This document shows, piece by piece, positions 41,823 through 54,206 of a stretch of 64,000 nucleotides of DNA. The stretch comes from Bimastos eiseni. Lineage: Eukaryota; Annelida; Clitellata; Crassiclitellata; Lumbricidae. The translations under genes and the position numbers were made by a program. The notes beneath the pieces were generated by a model. The model did not search any database. It was not told the origin of the DNA and worked only from the letters and a program-made list of their open reading frames with translations. The stretch covers positions 28,105,207 through 28,169,206 of the forward strand of contig OY365816.1 in the NCBI GenBank assembly GCA_959347315.1, written 5' to 3'. How positions within the stretch are numbered: the stretch's first letter is position 1; every line of letters begins with the position of its first letter.

Positions 41823-42036
41823 TATTGTATAATTGTCGTCGGCCAATTGTTAAGTCCATTGCTGCCCCAAGTGTTAATCCAAGTGATGCTATTTCCTCGT
41901 TTATATTTTCTATCCAGCATAACCTCAGTTTGCCTTTTGTTTCCTTTCTTTTTAATGGTTCACGCAGTGCATAGCGTGTCATTCAATCAACTATCATTCT
42001 CTCTACGTGTCCAAACCATTGGAGTCTTCTTCGAAT
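41823..42036 (-). mobile_element. Non-LTR retrotransposon remnant (ORF2 C-terminal motif)
   Basis: Read on the minus strand, the frame has RRRLQWFGHVERM, an in-frame TGA, then KGKLRLCWIENINEEIASLG and a GRRQ motif. This follows the L-x-W-F-G-H-V-x-R-M ... G-R-P-x-x-R-W-x-D-x-I pattern at the end of many retrotransposon reverse-transcriptase ORFs. The internal stop shows it is decayed. It lies in MAP1-like intron 1, opposite to the gene. Confidence 0.65.
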
Positions 42037-42084
42037 AACTTTTAAAATTATTATAACAAGCACACTGTGAATGGATGACGACAG

Positions 42085-42300
42085 GTTATTGCAGGCATCG
42101 AATTTACCATTCGCCAGCCATGCAAGGCGTCCATCACTTTATGATCATCAGATGGTTGGGGTGGGATCTAACTTAATCATTGCTGCCCCCTGGCGAAAGG
42201 AGGACTAGTCGACCTAAAGGGATTCGGGCATCGGAACTCCGTTCCTTAGCTCTACACGTCAGTGGGTGATCCATGACTCTCTGGACCCCATTGTTATCTG
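42085..42300 (-). mobile_element. SINE family C, full length
   Basis: The minus strand has GAGCTAAGGAACGGAGTTCC, TTAGGTCGACTAGTCCTCCT and CCTTGCATGGCTGGCGAATG. It abuts the LINE remnant at 41.8-42.0 kb. Confidence 0.7.
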
Positions 42301-44179
42301 TTACCCTGCATCATGTCTGGTGCATTATGCAGGGTGACAGTTTACAACTTCAATCATAAGTAGTTTTTTGTTTGATTTCAAGAAAGCATCTGATTTGGCA
42401 GATGACAACCAATCGTTTTATCAGCCCGTCTTATCAGCCTTCACAGCGCTACTACCCGATCAATGGAGTCCATTCAGTGTGTTCCTAGGTTGATTCATCA
42501 GATGGTTATTAGGGAGGGGTCGCTGTAGAATAGTGTTGGTCCCATGCAGAGGGTCCTATTGATATCTCCTAAAGGGTGACTAAGTCACTGTGTCTCAACT
42601 GTGAACTTGCACCCTTTGTGACGAAGGCTTGCCTTGGTTTTTCTAGTGCTTACTGCGTGGGCACAATGGCAAATACTGTCTCGGCTGGTGGTGTGCAATT
42701 AGCCTGTCTGTTCTGACTCATTCTTCATTAAAATCACCTTGAAAGCTTTTGTAAACATACATCATGATGAATTGTCCTTTGGAACAAAGAAATTGGATCT
42801 ATGGCAACATGGCCGTTAAAAACGACATTGGCTATGTACATATGACATCATTTAGACCAGCACAGAAAGCGCCTCTATGTAGACAGCTTGAAGAAGCGTT
42901 ATATATATATTGGATTGCATTACAAAACTGAGACTGGTTGTTGTTCCACATGTGTGCAAGGGCCGCCAGCTAATCTCCCTTAAGGATCTTTTTAGTACTT
43001 AATGTGAAATTGTTTTTCACTATCTATTAGTGCTAACATGACTCTGTATATAATCATCTTACTCATCATCGGGTTCTGTTGCCAGCCATTTGATGGAGAT
43101 GGAAGCAAATAAGTGATCTCCATTGGCCTCTGTCATTTGCAGATCCATCGTTCCCATTGAAGTGCGTCAATGTTATGCCGTGTCCTGATTGATATAAACT
43201 ATCCAGTCTTTCTCTACCTTTGTTAACTTTTTCTTCCATTCATCCATGTAGTACATTGTGCGGATTTATATATATATAGATATATATATATATGCACAAA
43301 CTTAATAATTATAATAATAATGATGATGTGCCTGTTGTTAACTGTTGTCTATTATCTGTTGATGGCGCCATCCATTTGGCACCAATGGATGTTTTCTGCA
43401 AATAAATGATCTCATTGCTTTTGGTCATTTGTCAGCTTTTTTGCTCTCTTTCTTTAGATTGTCTGTGCAACGCAGTCGATGTCGATATTACCTGCCTTTT
43501 TTCCTTAAATCATACATTTAGTGCTCTCTGCATGCATTTTTGTCATTACTTTTGGTCGACAACTAGGTCATAAATTTTGTCATCGGTTTTGGTTATTATT
43601 TTTGTCGTCACTTTTGGTCGTCACTTTTGATTATCACTTTTGGTCAGCATATAATTTTGTCATCATAATTCTTGTCATCTTTATTAATGGAAGGTAATTG
43701 TTTACATTGATTCTTGCTCCGTGTGGTGGCAATAAGTCTTGCTGCATTGCCTTTCCCAAAACGGGGTCCTTATTGCCCAGTTGGTTGTAGCGTAAGACAT
43801 GTTTGGCTTATGTACCAGCATGAGGGGCTCATGTCTTGTGGGGGAGGGATTATGTCAGAGGCTTATGTACAGGTAAAGGGCTTTTGTTCGTTCCCTAGTT
43901 TGTTGATCCCCTGTGGCAGATAAATTACCAAAGGAACCGAGGCTAATCGCCTGGTACAAAGGTAGACGCCGTTCGCTCACTCACTCACCTGGCCTGATTT
44001 AGAGCAACACCGCAATGAAAACATGACACAGGCGTTGTTGATAATACTCTTCGGTTCCTTGTAGGAGGATGTATCACAGAAGATGAAGGGGTCAGAGGTC
44101 AGACAGGTGTTGTTAAATGTTGCACATGTTGTTCAACAAGAGATGTATGCGTTGTTGTTTCTCTTCCATGATGCCCTGT

Positions 44180-44241
44180 CATAGCAATGATGATTGGCGT
44201 CGCCCTCCTTTCTCTCAGCTTTGGACTGGCACTGCCAGAAG
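44180..44241 (-). repeat. Rep-1 partial copy
   Basis: GATGATTGGCGTCGCCCTCC and GCTTTGGACTGGCACTGCC mark the first half. Confidence 0.7.
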
Positions 44242-45671
44242 CGTGTGGACTTATGAGCTCTATTGGTTTGGTGAGAGGATGTTGTGATGGGGATGATGCG
44301 TAAGTTGCGTTTGCTGTTAGTGATGAACCTGCTACCCTTGTGTAATCGATCTGTCTTTCTATCGGGGCAAAACGGAAGTTGATTGTAATTCTAGAACGGA
44401 AGTTGTGGCCAAGCGATTCATTGTTGAATGTTAGTTCGTTTGGAAATGGATAGAGTTGAAGAGGTAATCAATCGGTTATCGTGGAATGGAATCCATTTCT
44501 GATTGGGAAAGTTTTTCGTTCTGGAGAAAATGTTTTTCTTCTTTCAACAGATCTTCTTGTCTTGCTTATATAGCTTGTTTAATTTCTGCTTCACTTTCAG
44601 TTGTGGGCTATCAGTTGATGCCTTCCTTGTACAGTTGATACGGGCGCTATAGCAGTTATCGTGGAAATTAATTAATCTAGAACGATTTTTTAAATTCTTG
44701 ATTTAAACTATTTTTGTGGAAACATTCGAGAGCGAACAACTGTAGAATCGATTACACCCGGAGCACAACCGAACTCGGCAACACTCGGCCCAAGCGCGTG
44801 CGAGTGGCCCAGAGCAGGCTCGAAGCTTCTTCGGGGTTGACCTGAAACGCACCCAAGGCATTGGTTGGTATGTCAGTTGCGGTCAGGCTGTGCTGTTCAC
44901 TGATACGAAAACATTACTTGAGGAATTTCAGACATTCCACCGACGGTGTTCATGATCGAGCCTCAAGCCGTTGGGATATTGACGCTTTAACTAGTGTATG
45001 TCTGTCCGTCCTTCCGTCCGTCCGTCTGTCTGTCTGTGTCCCTTTGCCGCATTCTTATTGTATCTTATTTTCTGTCTTTTTGGGGTGTCAATGACTCAAT
45101 ATGTATGTCGACAGTTCGGCAACACTCTGCAACTGATACGTGCTGTGGCTTAGGACTGTTTCTTGTTTAAGATGTTAAGCTATTTGATTTTGAACACTGC
45201 AGGTGGTATATTTGCCACAGCCTATGCTCGATAATAACCAAATGAATTCTCTGCGAATTGTCGCCTAGACCGATTCCTTTGAAGCCAACACTTGGCCGCA
45301 TAGAGGAACTCCACAACCTGCTGGGAAATGGATATACGACCTGCAAGAACTTCTGCTTAATTCGACTTCAAGCTTTCTGGTTTATGTTAGCAGTTATTGT
45401 CGAATGATTGGTGTACTGGAGAGTTAATGAATAGGTCTTGAGTTCAAATCCAGACCAGAGCAGAAACTTTTGATCCATCTTTACCCCTCGACAATCCAAC
45501 TATAATGGTAAAATGGCCTGGCACTGTCAGTGAGAAGATGATACCGCTAGGGAGGACTTAACCACCCGCCATCATATGCGGAGGCTAAGAAAGTGAAATC
45601 GCCAACAGTTCATACTCATGTCTAGCATGAGGGACTATTTGTGCCGAATTTGTTGCAGCTTAGTAGTTCAG

Positions 45672-45745
45672 CAGTGCCAGTCTCAAGCGTGGATAAAGGA
45701 TGAGGGCGACGCTAATGATCTTCGCTATCACATAAAACTATCACC
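45672..45745 (+). repeat. Rep-1 copy inserted in a SINE tail
   Basis: CAGTGCCAGTCTCAAGCGTG and GAGGGCGACGCTAATGATC are present. It interrupts the 3' end of the 45.4-kb SINE, immediately before the 22-bp tandem array. Confidence 0.75.
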
Positions 45746-45748
45746 ACT

Positions 45749-45924
45749 GCCAGCTCAGTAGTCATTATGAGCCAGCTCAGTAGTCATTATGAGCCAGCTC
45801 AGTAGTCATTATGAGCCAGCTCAGTAGTCATTATGAGCCAGCTCAGTAGTCATTATGAGCCAGCTCAGTAGTCATTATGAGCCAGCTCAGTAGTCATTAT
45901 GAGCCAGCTCAGTAGTCATTATGA
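45749..45924. repeat. 22-bp tandem repeat, eight identical copies
   Basis: CAGCTCAGTAGTCATTATGA plus two bases repeats eight times without a difference. The unit resembles the SINE family A tail at 46413-46437 (AGCTCATTATTCAGTATGAG). Confidence 0.97.
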
Positions 45925-46194
45925 GCCAGATATCCGTTCGTAATGATCTCTCGACTATAGACTTTTATGCACAGTTGAAGAGTAGGAGAGTTGTGATGCT
46001 GGAGTCTGTCGAGTGTGGTGATCACAGGAGATGTCTGGCTGCAGGCCACAGGCACCTCACTGCAAAGGTGGTCAGTTGGTGCCTGAGCAAGCAGAAGAAG
46101 TGTCTGTTACGACGCGGCATTGTCTTGTATAAATCCGCGTTGGTGTCTTCGCACCGTCAATCTCCATCCGCAAACACAACGTCCTGATGTTTGC

Positions 46195-46485
46195 TAACCT
46201 TGCTCTGCCGTGGACCTGTTTCTGGACGGTTGACGCTAGGGAGGCAGAGTCGAATTAAGCAGGACTTCTTGCAGGTCGTATATCCATTTCCTAGGGCGAC
46301 GACTGACCACCCTCTCTCGTATGCCGAAGCTAAGGAAATTAAGTCGCTGGCACTTTGTACGCGTGGCTGCCTCGGGGCTAACTTATGGGACTATTTTGTA
46401 CAGAAATTGTTGAAGCTCATTATTCAGTATGAGTCAGAGATCCATTCGTAATGATCTCTTGACTAGACTTTTATGCAATGTTGCC
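46195..46485 (+). mobile_element. SINE family A with intact tail
   Basis: It contains TCGTATGCCGAAGCTAAGGA, GGGACTATTTTGTACAGA and the full tail AGATCCATTCGTAATGATCT through ACTTTTATGCA. It serves as the reference for the expanded neighbour. Confidence 0.65.
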
Positions 46486-46989
46486 CTATTATAAGAAATT
46501 GACTACGACGGAGGCAGGCAATAACGTATTCATTTTTTGGAGCTTTTTTCTGCGGTGTTAAAATCAGCTTGCCACCAAAAGTTTTGAAATCTATGCAGGT
46601 CGAGGAAAATGGCCGAGCTGAAGACAATGCTAGCAGCAATGATTGCTATGGCGTGCATGCGTGTGTTGATGTCCGCTTGTGTGTGATTTTATTCCTAATA
46701 TATGTAGCGCCTTTTCTGTGCCGCTTTGAGACGTTTCCAGGAAAATAGGAAATGAAACAGATACGCCGCGTAGTGAGGAAGATTATTCCAATGCACTGGA
46801 TCCTATTACGTTTTACAGATAGAGGGAGGGGCGGAGGGAGGGAGAGACTGATCAATCTTGGGTAAATATTTTTATTGCCCACACTGTTGTATTAACCTAT
46901 CAACCAGATCTGCTCTGAATTGTGGAGAAGAGAAGAGGATGTGCATTTTTAAGCGTCATTGTTGTCTGAATAGTTAATCCACCGTTTGC

Positions 46990-47074
46990 ATTCATACAGT
47001 GCCAGTCCAAAGCCTGAATAAAGGAGGAGGGCGACTCTAATGATTTTCGTCATCACACAGTGTCGTTAAACTAC
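46990..47074 (+). repeat. Rep-1 copy, full length
   Basis: CAGTGCCAGTCCAAAGCCTG and CATCACACAGTGTCGTTAAA are both intact. Confidence 0.85.
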
Positions 47075-47124
47075 TCACCGACAAAGCATTAATTGATGAC
47101 ACAAGAGTAATTACATTTTCGGGT

Positions 47125-47212
47125 AAAGAACTTACCCAACGTCCCTACGCACTGTAACAGTAACCGTACTACGGGACGAGTGTCCAAACCAACCGGCCAC
47201 CGTGTCCCACAG
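47125..47212 (-). mobile_element. SINE family B, truncated
   Basis: The minus strand begins GGGACACGGTGGCCGGTTGG and ends GTGCGTAGGGACGTTGGGTA. The box-B region is degenerate. Confidence 0.6.
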
Positions 47213-49289
47213 GGTCTGGCGTATATGGTATCCTTTAAAAGCCGGCATAAATTTAACAAGAATGGCCGACGATATAAGCCACAGTGACTGGGTTTGTTAG
47301 GAAACATTTTGTGTAGGGATAATCAATTAATCTCGGCACTTCTTTCGAGCTTTGTCGAGTCAAAATGAGGTCACTTGTAGCCCAGGCCCCAGGGCGATAT
47401 GTTAATGTGAGGGTTAACAGAGATAGTAGTATCTGTGTTGCCAATAGAGCTGGAGTATCTTTGGCTTCCGTTCAGACAGTGATCTGATACTAATATCCGT
47501 GTGCTACAACTGTTCCCTGGAAGTAATTAACTCGACCAAACACTGTTGTGAGTAACTTAGGAAACAAATGTGGTACCGCGGAAATAGCGAATTAGCAGGA
47601 TTGGTACCAGACGGGTAACGTATTAGTACCAAGCGGGATTAGGGTACGGAGCACTGCAAAACGGGAGCCTTGCCGAAGTTCTGCTAGATCGTATACCAAC
47701 CAGCAATTAGCTCTTTGTTCCTTGGTGTTTAAGAGTAGAGTCCGGACAGGCAGGCAGGTAGGCAGGCTGGGAAAGAGCGATTTGAGGCTTGTCGTGAATT
47801 AACTTTGGGCAGAGCTTTGCTTCAGTGCTGGGCTGGAAAGTGCATGGAAAAGATAAGTTGACTATTAAGACCTGAGATAAGTACGTGTGCTACATTTGAC
47901 AAATGACATAAACAATGTTTTCGCACGGACCTCACCAACAAATGGCGGTTTCAGATGATCAATCAAAAGTATTCCGCTAATCTGACTTCCTTCTGTCTTT
48001 TCCATTTGAGAATACTGGTTTTCGGATTTGAGAAGATTATTAGAGAGAAAAGAAAAAGCTGAAATATTGCATTTTTGTGGCCGATGACAAATTCGCTTTA
48101 AATTAGTCCTTTTGTCTCTGGCCTTGTCCGTATTTAATGAGGCCTTGCTGGGATCATACATGAAACTGGATTTTCTTGGTATACAAGACTTTTTCTCTGC
48201 TGTACCTAGACATTTGGACTCTAGGCACATAAGTGCATTACAAAGTTTAATGAATGTGGAACCAGCGTAGAACATTATTGTTTTTTATTTTAAAATTAGT
48301 TGTGTTATTTTAAATCTTTCAGTCGATTCATTAATTTTTCTTTTTTCAATTTTAACTACCGGAAAAAAGCGATTATATTACTGTGTTACCCATGAACTAT
48401 CAAGAGTACTCTAAAGATTTATATAAAACTGGTACTAATTTGAGAGTCAAATTCGAACTTTTGTCATGACTTGATTCGATTAGACAAAACAATTTTGATT
48501 CACAGGTCCCTTATTTGAAACAGAATCAACGTATGGAAACACTGTTTCAGTTTTTTTTTAATTACTAATAAATCTGGTTTTCTGTATGTTGTATAATTTA
48601 TAGTGAATGGACCGATATTTAGAAACCATCAACAACAATTAGTTAATTGGCTGCTAATCTTTTGATCTTGACGTCGATGGGTAGCAAGGAACCGACGTTG
48701 TCATATATTAAGGACGTCGATAGATGCTCGTTCTAACACGAATAATTACTGAACAAGTGTGGACAGTGTAATATCGGAAGCGGACTTCCTGTCTTATCGC
48801 AGGACCGGTGTAATTGGCATCGCATAGCGGATAGCGTGGTCATTGAGAGATGTTTCTGAGGAAAATTCTCGCCAGGAATTTCCCTCTGGGTTCAAGATCT
48901 TCCGTGTAGACCTTGCGATACGGATGTTGATGCGGCTACTGGCTGCTGCTGCTGAAAAGGAGATTAGTGTTGGATGAACTAGGATGATGGTTAGCTCTGG
49001 GTTGGGTACACATTTCGGTGACGCCTAATCCTTTGACCTTTCAAGGATGTCTGTGGGAAATCTGGAACTAGTGTTTTGACTTTGATGAAAATGTTGTCCT
49101 AGAGTTGGTTCATATACTTGATTTGTTGAGGCATTGTTCATCACAACTGTCGTCGTGCAAATGTTCATCACATTTATATGAGTACTTGGCGCATTGTGAT
49201 GTACTATGATCGAGCATTTATGTGGAGCCTCTAAAAGATATTTGCTCTTCTGTGGTTCAATATTACTCGCCATTGACATGGTCCTCTCC

Positions 49290-49715
49290 TTGTTCCTTCC
49301 TTTTTTCTTCCATGGATCCTTCCATTAGTCCTTCCATTGGTCCTCCAATTGGTCCTTGCATTGGTCCGTCAATTGGTCCAGTGGTCCTCTCATTTTCCTC
49401 CACTGGTCCTTCCATTAACCCTCTCTGCCAATTTGCGTCTCCTTCCCAACTTTCATTCATTCAAAAACAAGATTAAATCTGCTATTACATATCCTTCCAT
49501 TGCTTCTTCCATTAGTCCTCCCATCGGTCCGTCAATTGGTCCAATGGTCCTCTCATTCCTTCTTAACTGGTCGTTGCATTGGTCCTTCCATTGGTCGTTG
49601 CATTGGTCCTTCCATTGGTCGTTGCATTGGTTCTCACAATGGTCCTCTCATTGGTCCTCACAATGGTCCTTGCATTGGTCCTCACAATGGTCCTTTCATT
49701 GGTCCTGGGGAGTTT
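49290..49715. repeat. Tandem repeat, CATTGGTCCTTC units
   Basis: About 12-15-bp units of CATTGGTCCTT(C/G) recur over 25 times in two blocks (49310-49420 and 49495-49710) separated by a non-repeat gap. Both strands stay open because the period is 15. Confidence 0.9.
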
Positions 49716-50284
49716 AATGACACATAGAATGGTCTAGAGTGATTGAAGGTTTCAATGTTCAGTTTGCGAAGTGATATGTTTTATCGGTAATGACAAAGAA
49801 ATTCCTCCGTGACTTTGACAAGATGATTGACCATATATATATATATATTGACAGAAATGGGACCCAGTTCCATCTCCATGCAACACACTCCTCCCCCAGC
49901 CTAGCTTGTCTGCATGCTTGACTGTGGGCTTGTATGACTGTATGTGTCTGTCCGTCTTCGTGATCGTATCTTTATAACACCGGTCCTAATATCCATCTGC
50001 GTGCTTGGACACCTCTCTGTGTGCCCTTTTAGCAGGCTCTTGTCTGCCTGCCTGTCTGTCTGTCTTCCTTTTTATCTGCCCGAATTTCCTGCTAGGTCGC
50101 TCTGCCTTGGTGCCTGCGGTGAACTGTCTGCTTTCCACAGTATGTCGTCCTTTCCCTGTCTGTCTGTCTGCCTGTCTGTATGCCTGTCTAGCTGTCTTCC
50201 CTTGTATCAGCCCGCCTGTCTCGGTGCCTGTGGTGAGTCACCCAGTTGCTGTATCTTTGTTTATGGCTCAACAGCGCAACTGTC

Positions 50285-50360
50285 GACCGCTGCCCTTTTC
50301 CTCCCTCCCTCCCTTCCTCTCTCCCTCCCTCCCTCTCTCCCTCCCTTCCTCTCTCGTGGG
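50285..50360. repeat. Polypyrimidine CTCCCTCCCT tract
   Basis: Uninterrupted pyrimidines of about 75 bases with CCCT units. Confidence 0.9.
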
Positions 50361-50494
50361 GTTCGTTGACTGTTGAGCCAAGCGATGGATGAGTCATTTT
50401 CCAGTGCAAGATGGAGTGCTGGGAAAAGGGGAAGGGCAGAGGATGACTAGGGAGATGATTCTGGCGTCTGGCTGGAAAAAATTGTTGGGATGTA

Positions 50495-50670
50495 CACTCG
50501 CCTGCCAACCATTTAGCCACATGACCATTTAGCCATATAGTCAGCAAATCAATATTCATTTAACCAGCTAACCATTTAATCAGCCAATCATGTAGCCAGC
50601 TAACCATTTAGCCAGATAGCAATTTAACCAGCCAGCCATTTAGACAGCTAGCCATTTGGCCAGCAAGCCA
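50495..50670. repeat. Degenerate tandem repeat, CCATTTAGCCAGCTAA units
   Basis: Units of 12-16 bp with ACCATTTA(G/A)(C/T)CAGC recur about ten times. Confidence 0.8.
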
Positions 50671-50770
50671 GTCCTCGCTTGCTTTAGAAGTGCATTGTTT
50701 AGAAGTGCATTGTTGTGAGATGGCCTCCTTTTACAAGTGGGGTGGCATACGAGCTCGCTGGTGTGTATTG

Positions 50771-50786
50771 CGGGGGGGGGGGGGGT
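50771..50786. repeat. Poly-G run
   Basis: A run of about 15 G after a C, in MAP1-like intron 1. Confidence 0.9.
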
Positions 50787-51074
50787 CGAAGTGGGATGGA
50801 GATAGTCTATTTGTCAGCGTCTAGAAGGGACAGGGTGATTAGTGTCTGGAGGGTTGTTTGTCTCTGTCTGGTCCCGGGTTGAATTGGATTGGCAAATTTC
50901 GACAATTAATTGCAATTGCGTCGGGGAAATTGACCGAAATTGTGATGAACTGTTTTGTATTTGATTAAATTGGAAAGCAGAGAACATTTCGTGCGCGACA
51001 CGTCCAGGCGAAAGTAGTCCATTTTTATATCAATCCGCCTGTAACTACTTAATGACTTTCGTCATTGCTCACAG

Positions 51075-51174
51075 AAATTGTTCAAAGACCCTGCTCAGTG
51101 ACTCTTCGAACGAGGCTAGAACCCATACATTCCGCGTTACGGACCGACCACCCGATTACCATTAGCGCCACCCT
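51075..51174 (-). mobile_element. SINE family B
   Basis: The minus strand carries GGTAATCGGGTGGTCGGTCC, then ATGGGTTCTAGCCTCGTTCG (box B), then AGTCACTGAGCAGGGTCTTT, matching the 16.8-kb copy. Confidence 0.7.
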
Positions 51175-52794
51175 TAGTTTGCTTAACAAGTCAGACAGTT
51201 GGCCGCAAAAGTGGTCATATACTTGACACTTTGTGTTCAGTAGTTGGCGAACTTAATTGTTGTGAAAATGTGCAATTTCGCATAAACAAACAGTATGCGA
51301 AAGAGGCGTCAAAAACGCAGCCACATTCTTTAGCGGTCGTCAGTGAGATTTTGCCGCCGAACGTGACGCAGTTAACATCGTCGCCAATAGCAGACGACTA
51401 AGGGCATGTCCTATTGCTGCTCCGAGCATACTCGGGAGTAGCGTGCGTTTCGACTTTGAACAACACCAGAGCGGGCGGAGTAAGGAAGGCAGATGTGTGA
51501 GCAATCACAGTTCGTGTAGAAGGTAAACAGAGGGGTTTCTCGGTCAAGGTTGTAGTTAGTAGGCCATGATTTTGGTCAGTAGTTAGATTGACGGTGGACA
51601 AAAAAATTCGTGATGCCGATTTAGAACGTAAAACTGAGAATATGAAGCAAATCATATGCGCCATTAAAGTCATTATTTACCATTTAAAGTAATTTGTAGC
51701 TTTGGCGGCAGAGGGCTATGGAGACTTCTAGACTCAAAGTTAACAGAGTGGCTAGTAGGTGGGGACCTTTTCGCCAGCTTATAAACTGGATAAACCATTT
51801 GGTCAATTATTGTGTTGCTCTAATCGATCTCGTGTCTCGTATGCTATGGGTAAATTCCGAGCGTGGACGGAGCAGCGGAGCGGTCCGCCCAACGTGGTAT
51901 TGGACGTCGGCGTCGCAGCAGACGATGAAACGCAGCAGACGATAAGACACAGCAGACGACGTCGGTCATTGCGCGGGAGTAGCTACTGCTGTTGTCGTCT
52001 GTGCATGGGGTGAGGGTCTGACTCACTGGGTCTCAATGTACCACCACTGCCAACGCCGACGCTACGTCATCACTTGACATGAATATGTAGGAAGTTGGTG
52101 TGGTTGGAAATTTTATTGTGCAGAAAAGGATCAGTTTTTGATCGTCACCGTACAGCTGCCTTTTCATGTCATCAACTTAAGCTGACAATTCCTGCAACCC
52201 AATGGCCGTGTTTTAGATGAAACATTGCTCTTGTACAGTAATTCCTGAGGATGGTTACAGTTCACCAAGTGAATAAAAGCGTCATTTAGCGCAAACAACA
52301 TTTCGTTCTTATGCCGTTGTTTGGTCGGATCTTAGGCAATAGTTAGCCATGATTATTTCCCCCATTTTTACACGCTGTTTCCATGAATTTTGTGTGTCCA
52401 TGGTAATGCTGATTGGCTTCTTTGCAAGACGTTGGCTCCGTGAATTGCCCTACTTTTGTTGAGTCACATTAGATGATATTTTTTAGCCCCTGAATGCATA
52501 GGAACAGTGGTGTAAATAACATGTCTAATTTGTAAATCGCTGGGTTTTTGACAGCGACATTTTCTTTTTCATAGGAAAATCGCAATCGTAAATATTGTTG
52601 TCCAATAGCATACCTATTTAATGTTTGATCCTATTGTCATGTGTGGCCGGACCATATTTCTACGAATTTTTCTTTACTGCCGCACCAAGAGGGACGAGGT
52701 AGACGAGCGTGGGTTGTGCTGTCTGGATTTCTAAGTGTAGCGACGTCTAGCGGTCAGCGACATATGCAAGAATCTGAGAGGGATTAAGGAGACT

Positions 52795-54000
52795 CGCTGT
52801 CTGTCTGTATGTCTCTCTCTCTCTCTCTCTCTGCTTGTCTGTCTATATGTCTCTGTATCCGTTCGTCTCTCTTCCCTAATAAAATGTGAGCGGCGGCAGC
52901 GTATTTGCGAAGGCTTGCAGAGGACGGAGGAGTGTTTTCTTGTAAGGTTTTTACTTCAGTGTGTTCCACCAAGTTTTATTCTTTTGTTTAGTGACATCTC
53001 CTAGTGTGGACGTTTTTTGTACGAGTTGTAGTGTTGTGCTTCCATTGTTTTTGGCATTTTGTCACATAACCGCACACACATATATATATATATATACATG
53101 GCTGTGTAGTATCCATTTATATATATATATATTGTCATGGATATATATATATATGTGTATATATATATGTATGTGTAATGTTTATTATTAATTGAATTGT
53201 AATGTGTGTCGCACTTTAGTGTTACTGACCAGAAGAAGGTCAATGAAAATGTGGGTGAACATTTGATTGGTTTTACTTTGTAAATTCTGTTTGTTGTATA
53301 TCTGGTGATAACTATGAATACCAGGATTATGGATTAGGCAAAATAGGCAGTGATAGAAACGGATGAAGAGCAAGAGAGGCAGAGAGAGAGAGAGACCGAC
53401 AGATAAATATATATATACAAAGACAGACTGAGAGACAGACAGACAGACAGACAGACAGTGGAGATGGGTTGATTGGACCAGCTGTGTTTATTGCATGCAT
53501 AGGTTTTACTTTTCCTTTCAACTGGCCGTCCTCTATGTCTCAGTCTGTGTCTGTCTGTCCTAGTGTGTCCTTCCCTGTCTGTCCGTCTGTCTGTCTGTCT
53601 ATCTGTTTGTCTGTATGTCCTGCTTGCTGGAGACTGAATGGGGACCAGTAGGTTTTGGCTACACGAATAACCACCGAATAACCACCGTGGCCAGGGCTCG
53701 ACCCTATTCTATTCACTTCTGTATTGATCTCAGCCACACTAAATCTCGTCTCTGATCTAGCCAGGCACTGGTCTAGTAATAGAACGCTCCTATGTACTCG
53801 CAGACTGACTAGCTACTAATGTCCGCAAAATGTTGATGACGTCGCTACATAAATGGTCACATGCGTCTTAAAGCATCGATCGATATTCGATATATATATA
53901 TATGTATATATAAACGTGATTCATATATATATATATATATTATATATATACAAATAAGCGTGAATTTGTATATATATATGTATGTAGGTATATATAATTA
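52795..54000. repeat. Cluster of CT, ACAG, TCTG and TA microsatellites
   Basis: CT at 52812-52832, TA-rich at 53080-53180, ACAG at 53430-53458, TCTG at 53560-53610 and TA-rich at 53888-53998. Confidence 0.85.
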
Positions 54001-54107
54001 TAATATGCATGCATACGGTAACATAAATACAAAAGTATCTTCAAGCGGGTACACACTGCGATGCCCATGAATTGTAGATATAAGTCTTTTTGTTGATCTC
54101 AAACTCA

Positions 54108-54206
54108 TCCACTGCTTGCACTCTGGGAGTGCCAGTCCAAAGCGTGGATAAAGGAGGGAGGCGACACTAATGATCTTGTTATCACGCCGTGTCGTTAAAC
54201 AGAAAC
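54108..54206 (+). repeat. Rep-1 copy, full length
   Basis: AGTGCCAGTCCAAAGCGTGG, GGCGACACTAATGATCTTG and GTGTCGTTAAACAGAAACTA are all present. Confidence 0.85.

Larger units (their letters stand above)
45395..45972 (+). mobile_element. SINE family A, expanded by Rep-1 and a 22-bp array
   Basis: The box-B-like TTGAGTTCAAATCCAGACCA and the hallmark ATATGCGGAGGCTAAGAAAG are followed by GGGACTATTTGTGCCG. The SINE tail is interrupted at 45672-45924 by Rep-1 and a tandem array. It resumes with AGATATCCGTTCGTAATGAT and ends at 45972, like the uninterrupted copy at 46.2 kb. Confidence 0.65.

Noticed and set aside
44065..44106. Exon-like segment EDVSQKMKGSEVRQ after a TTCCTTGTAG acceptor
   Set aside because: Too short, weak donor (GTGTTG) and no partner exon; a Rep-1 copy follows closely.
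47865..48275. 136-codon minus-strand frame
   Set aside because: No family resemblance and no supporting signals; it lies in MAP1-like intron 1.
50285..50360. CRISPR-like or regulatory array
   Set aside because: Simple polypyrimidine slippage without spacers; the genome is eukaryotic.
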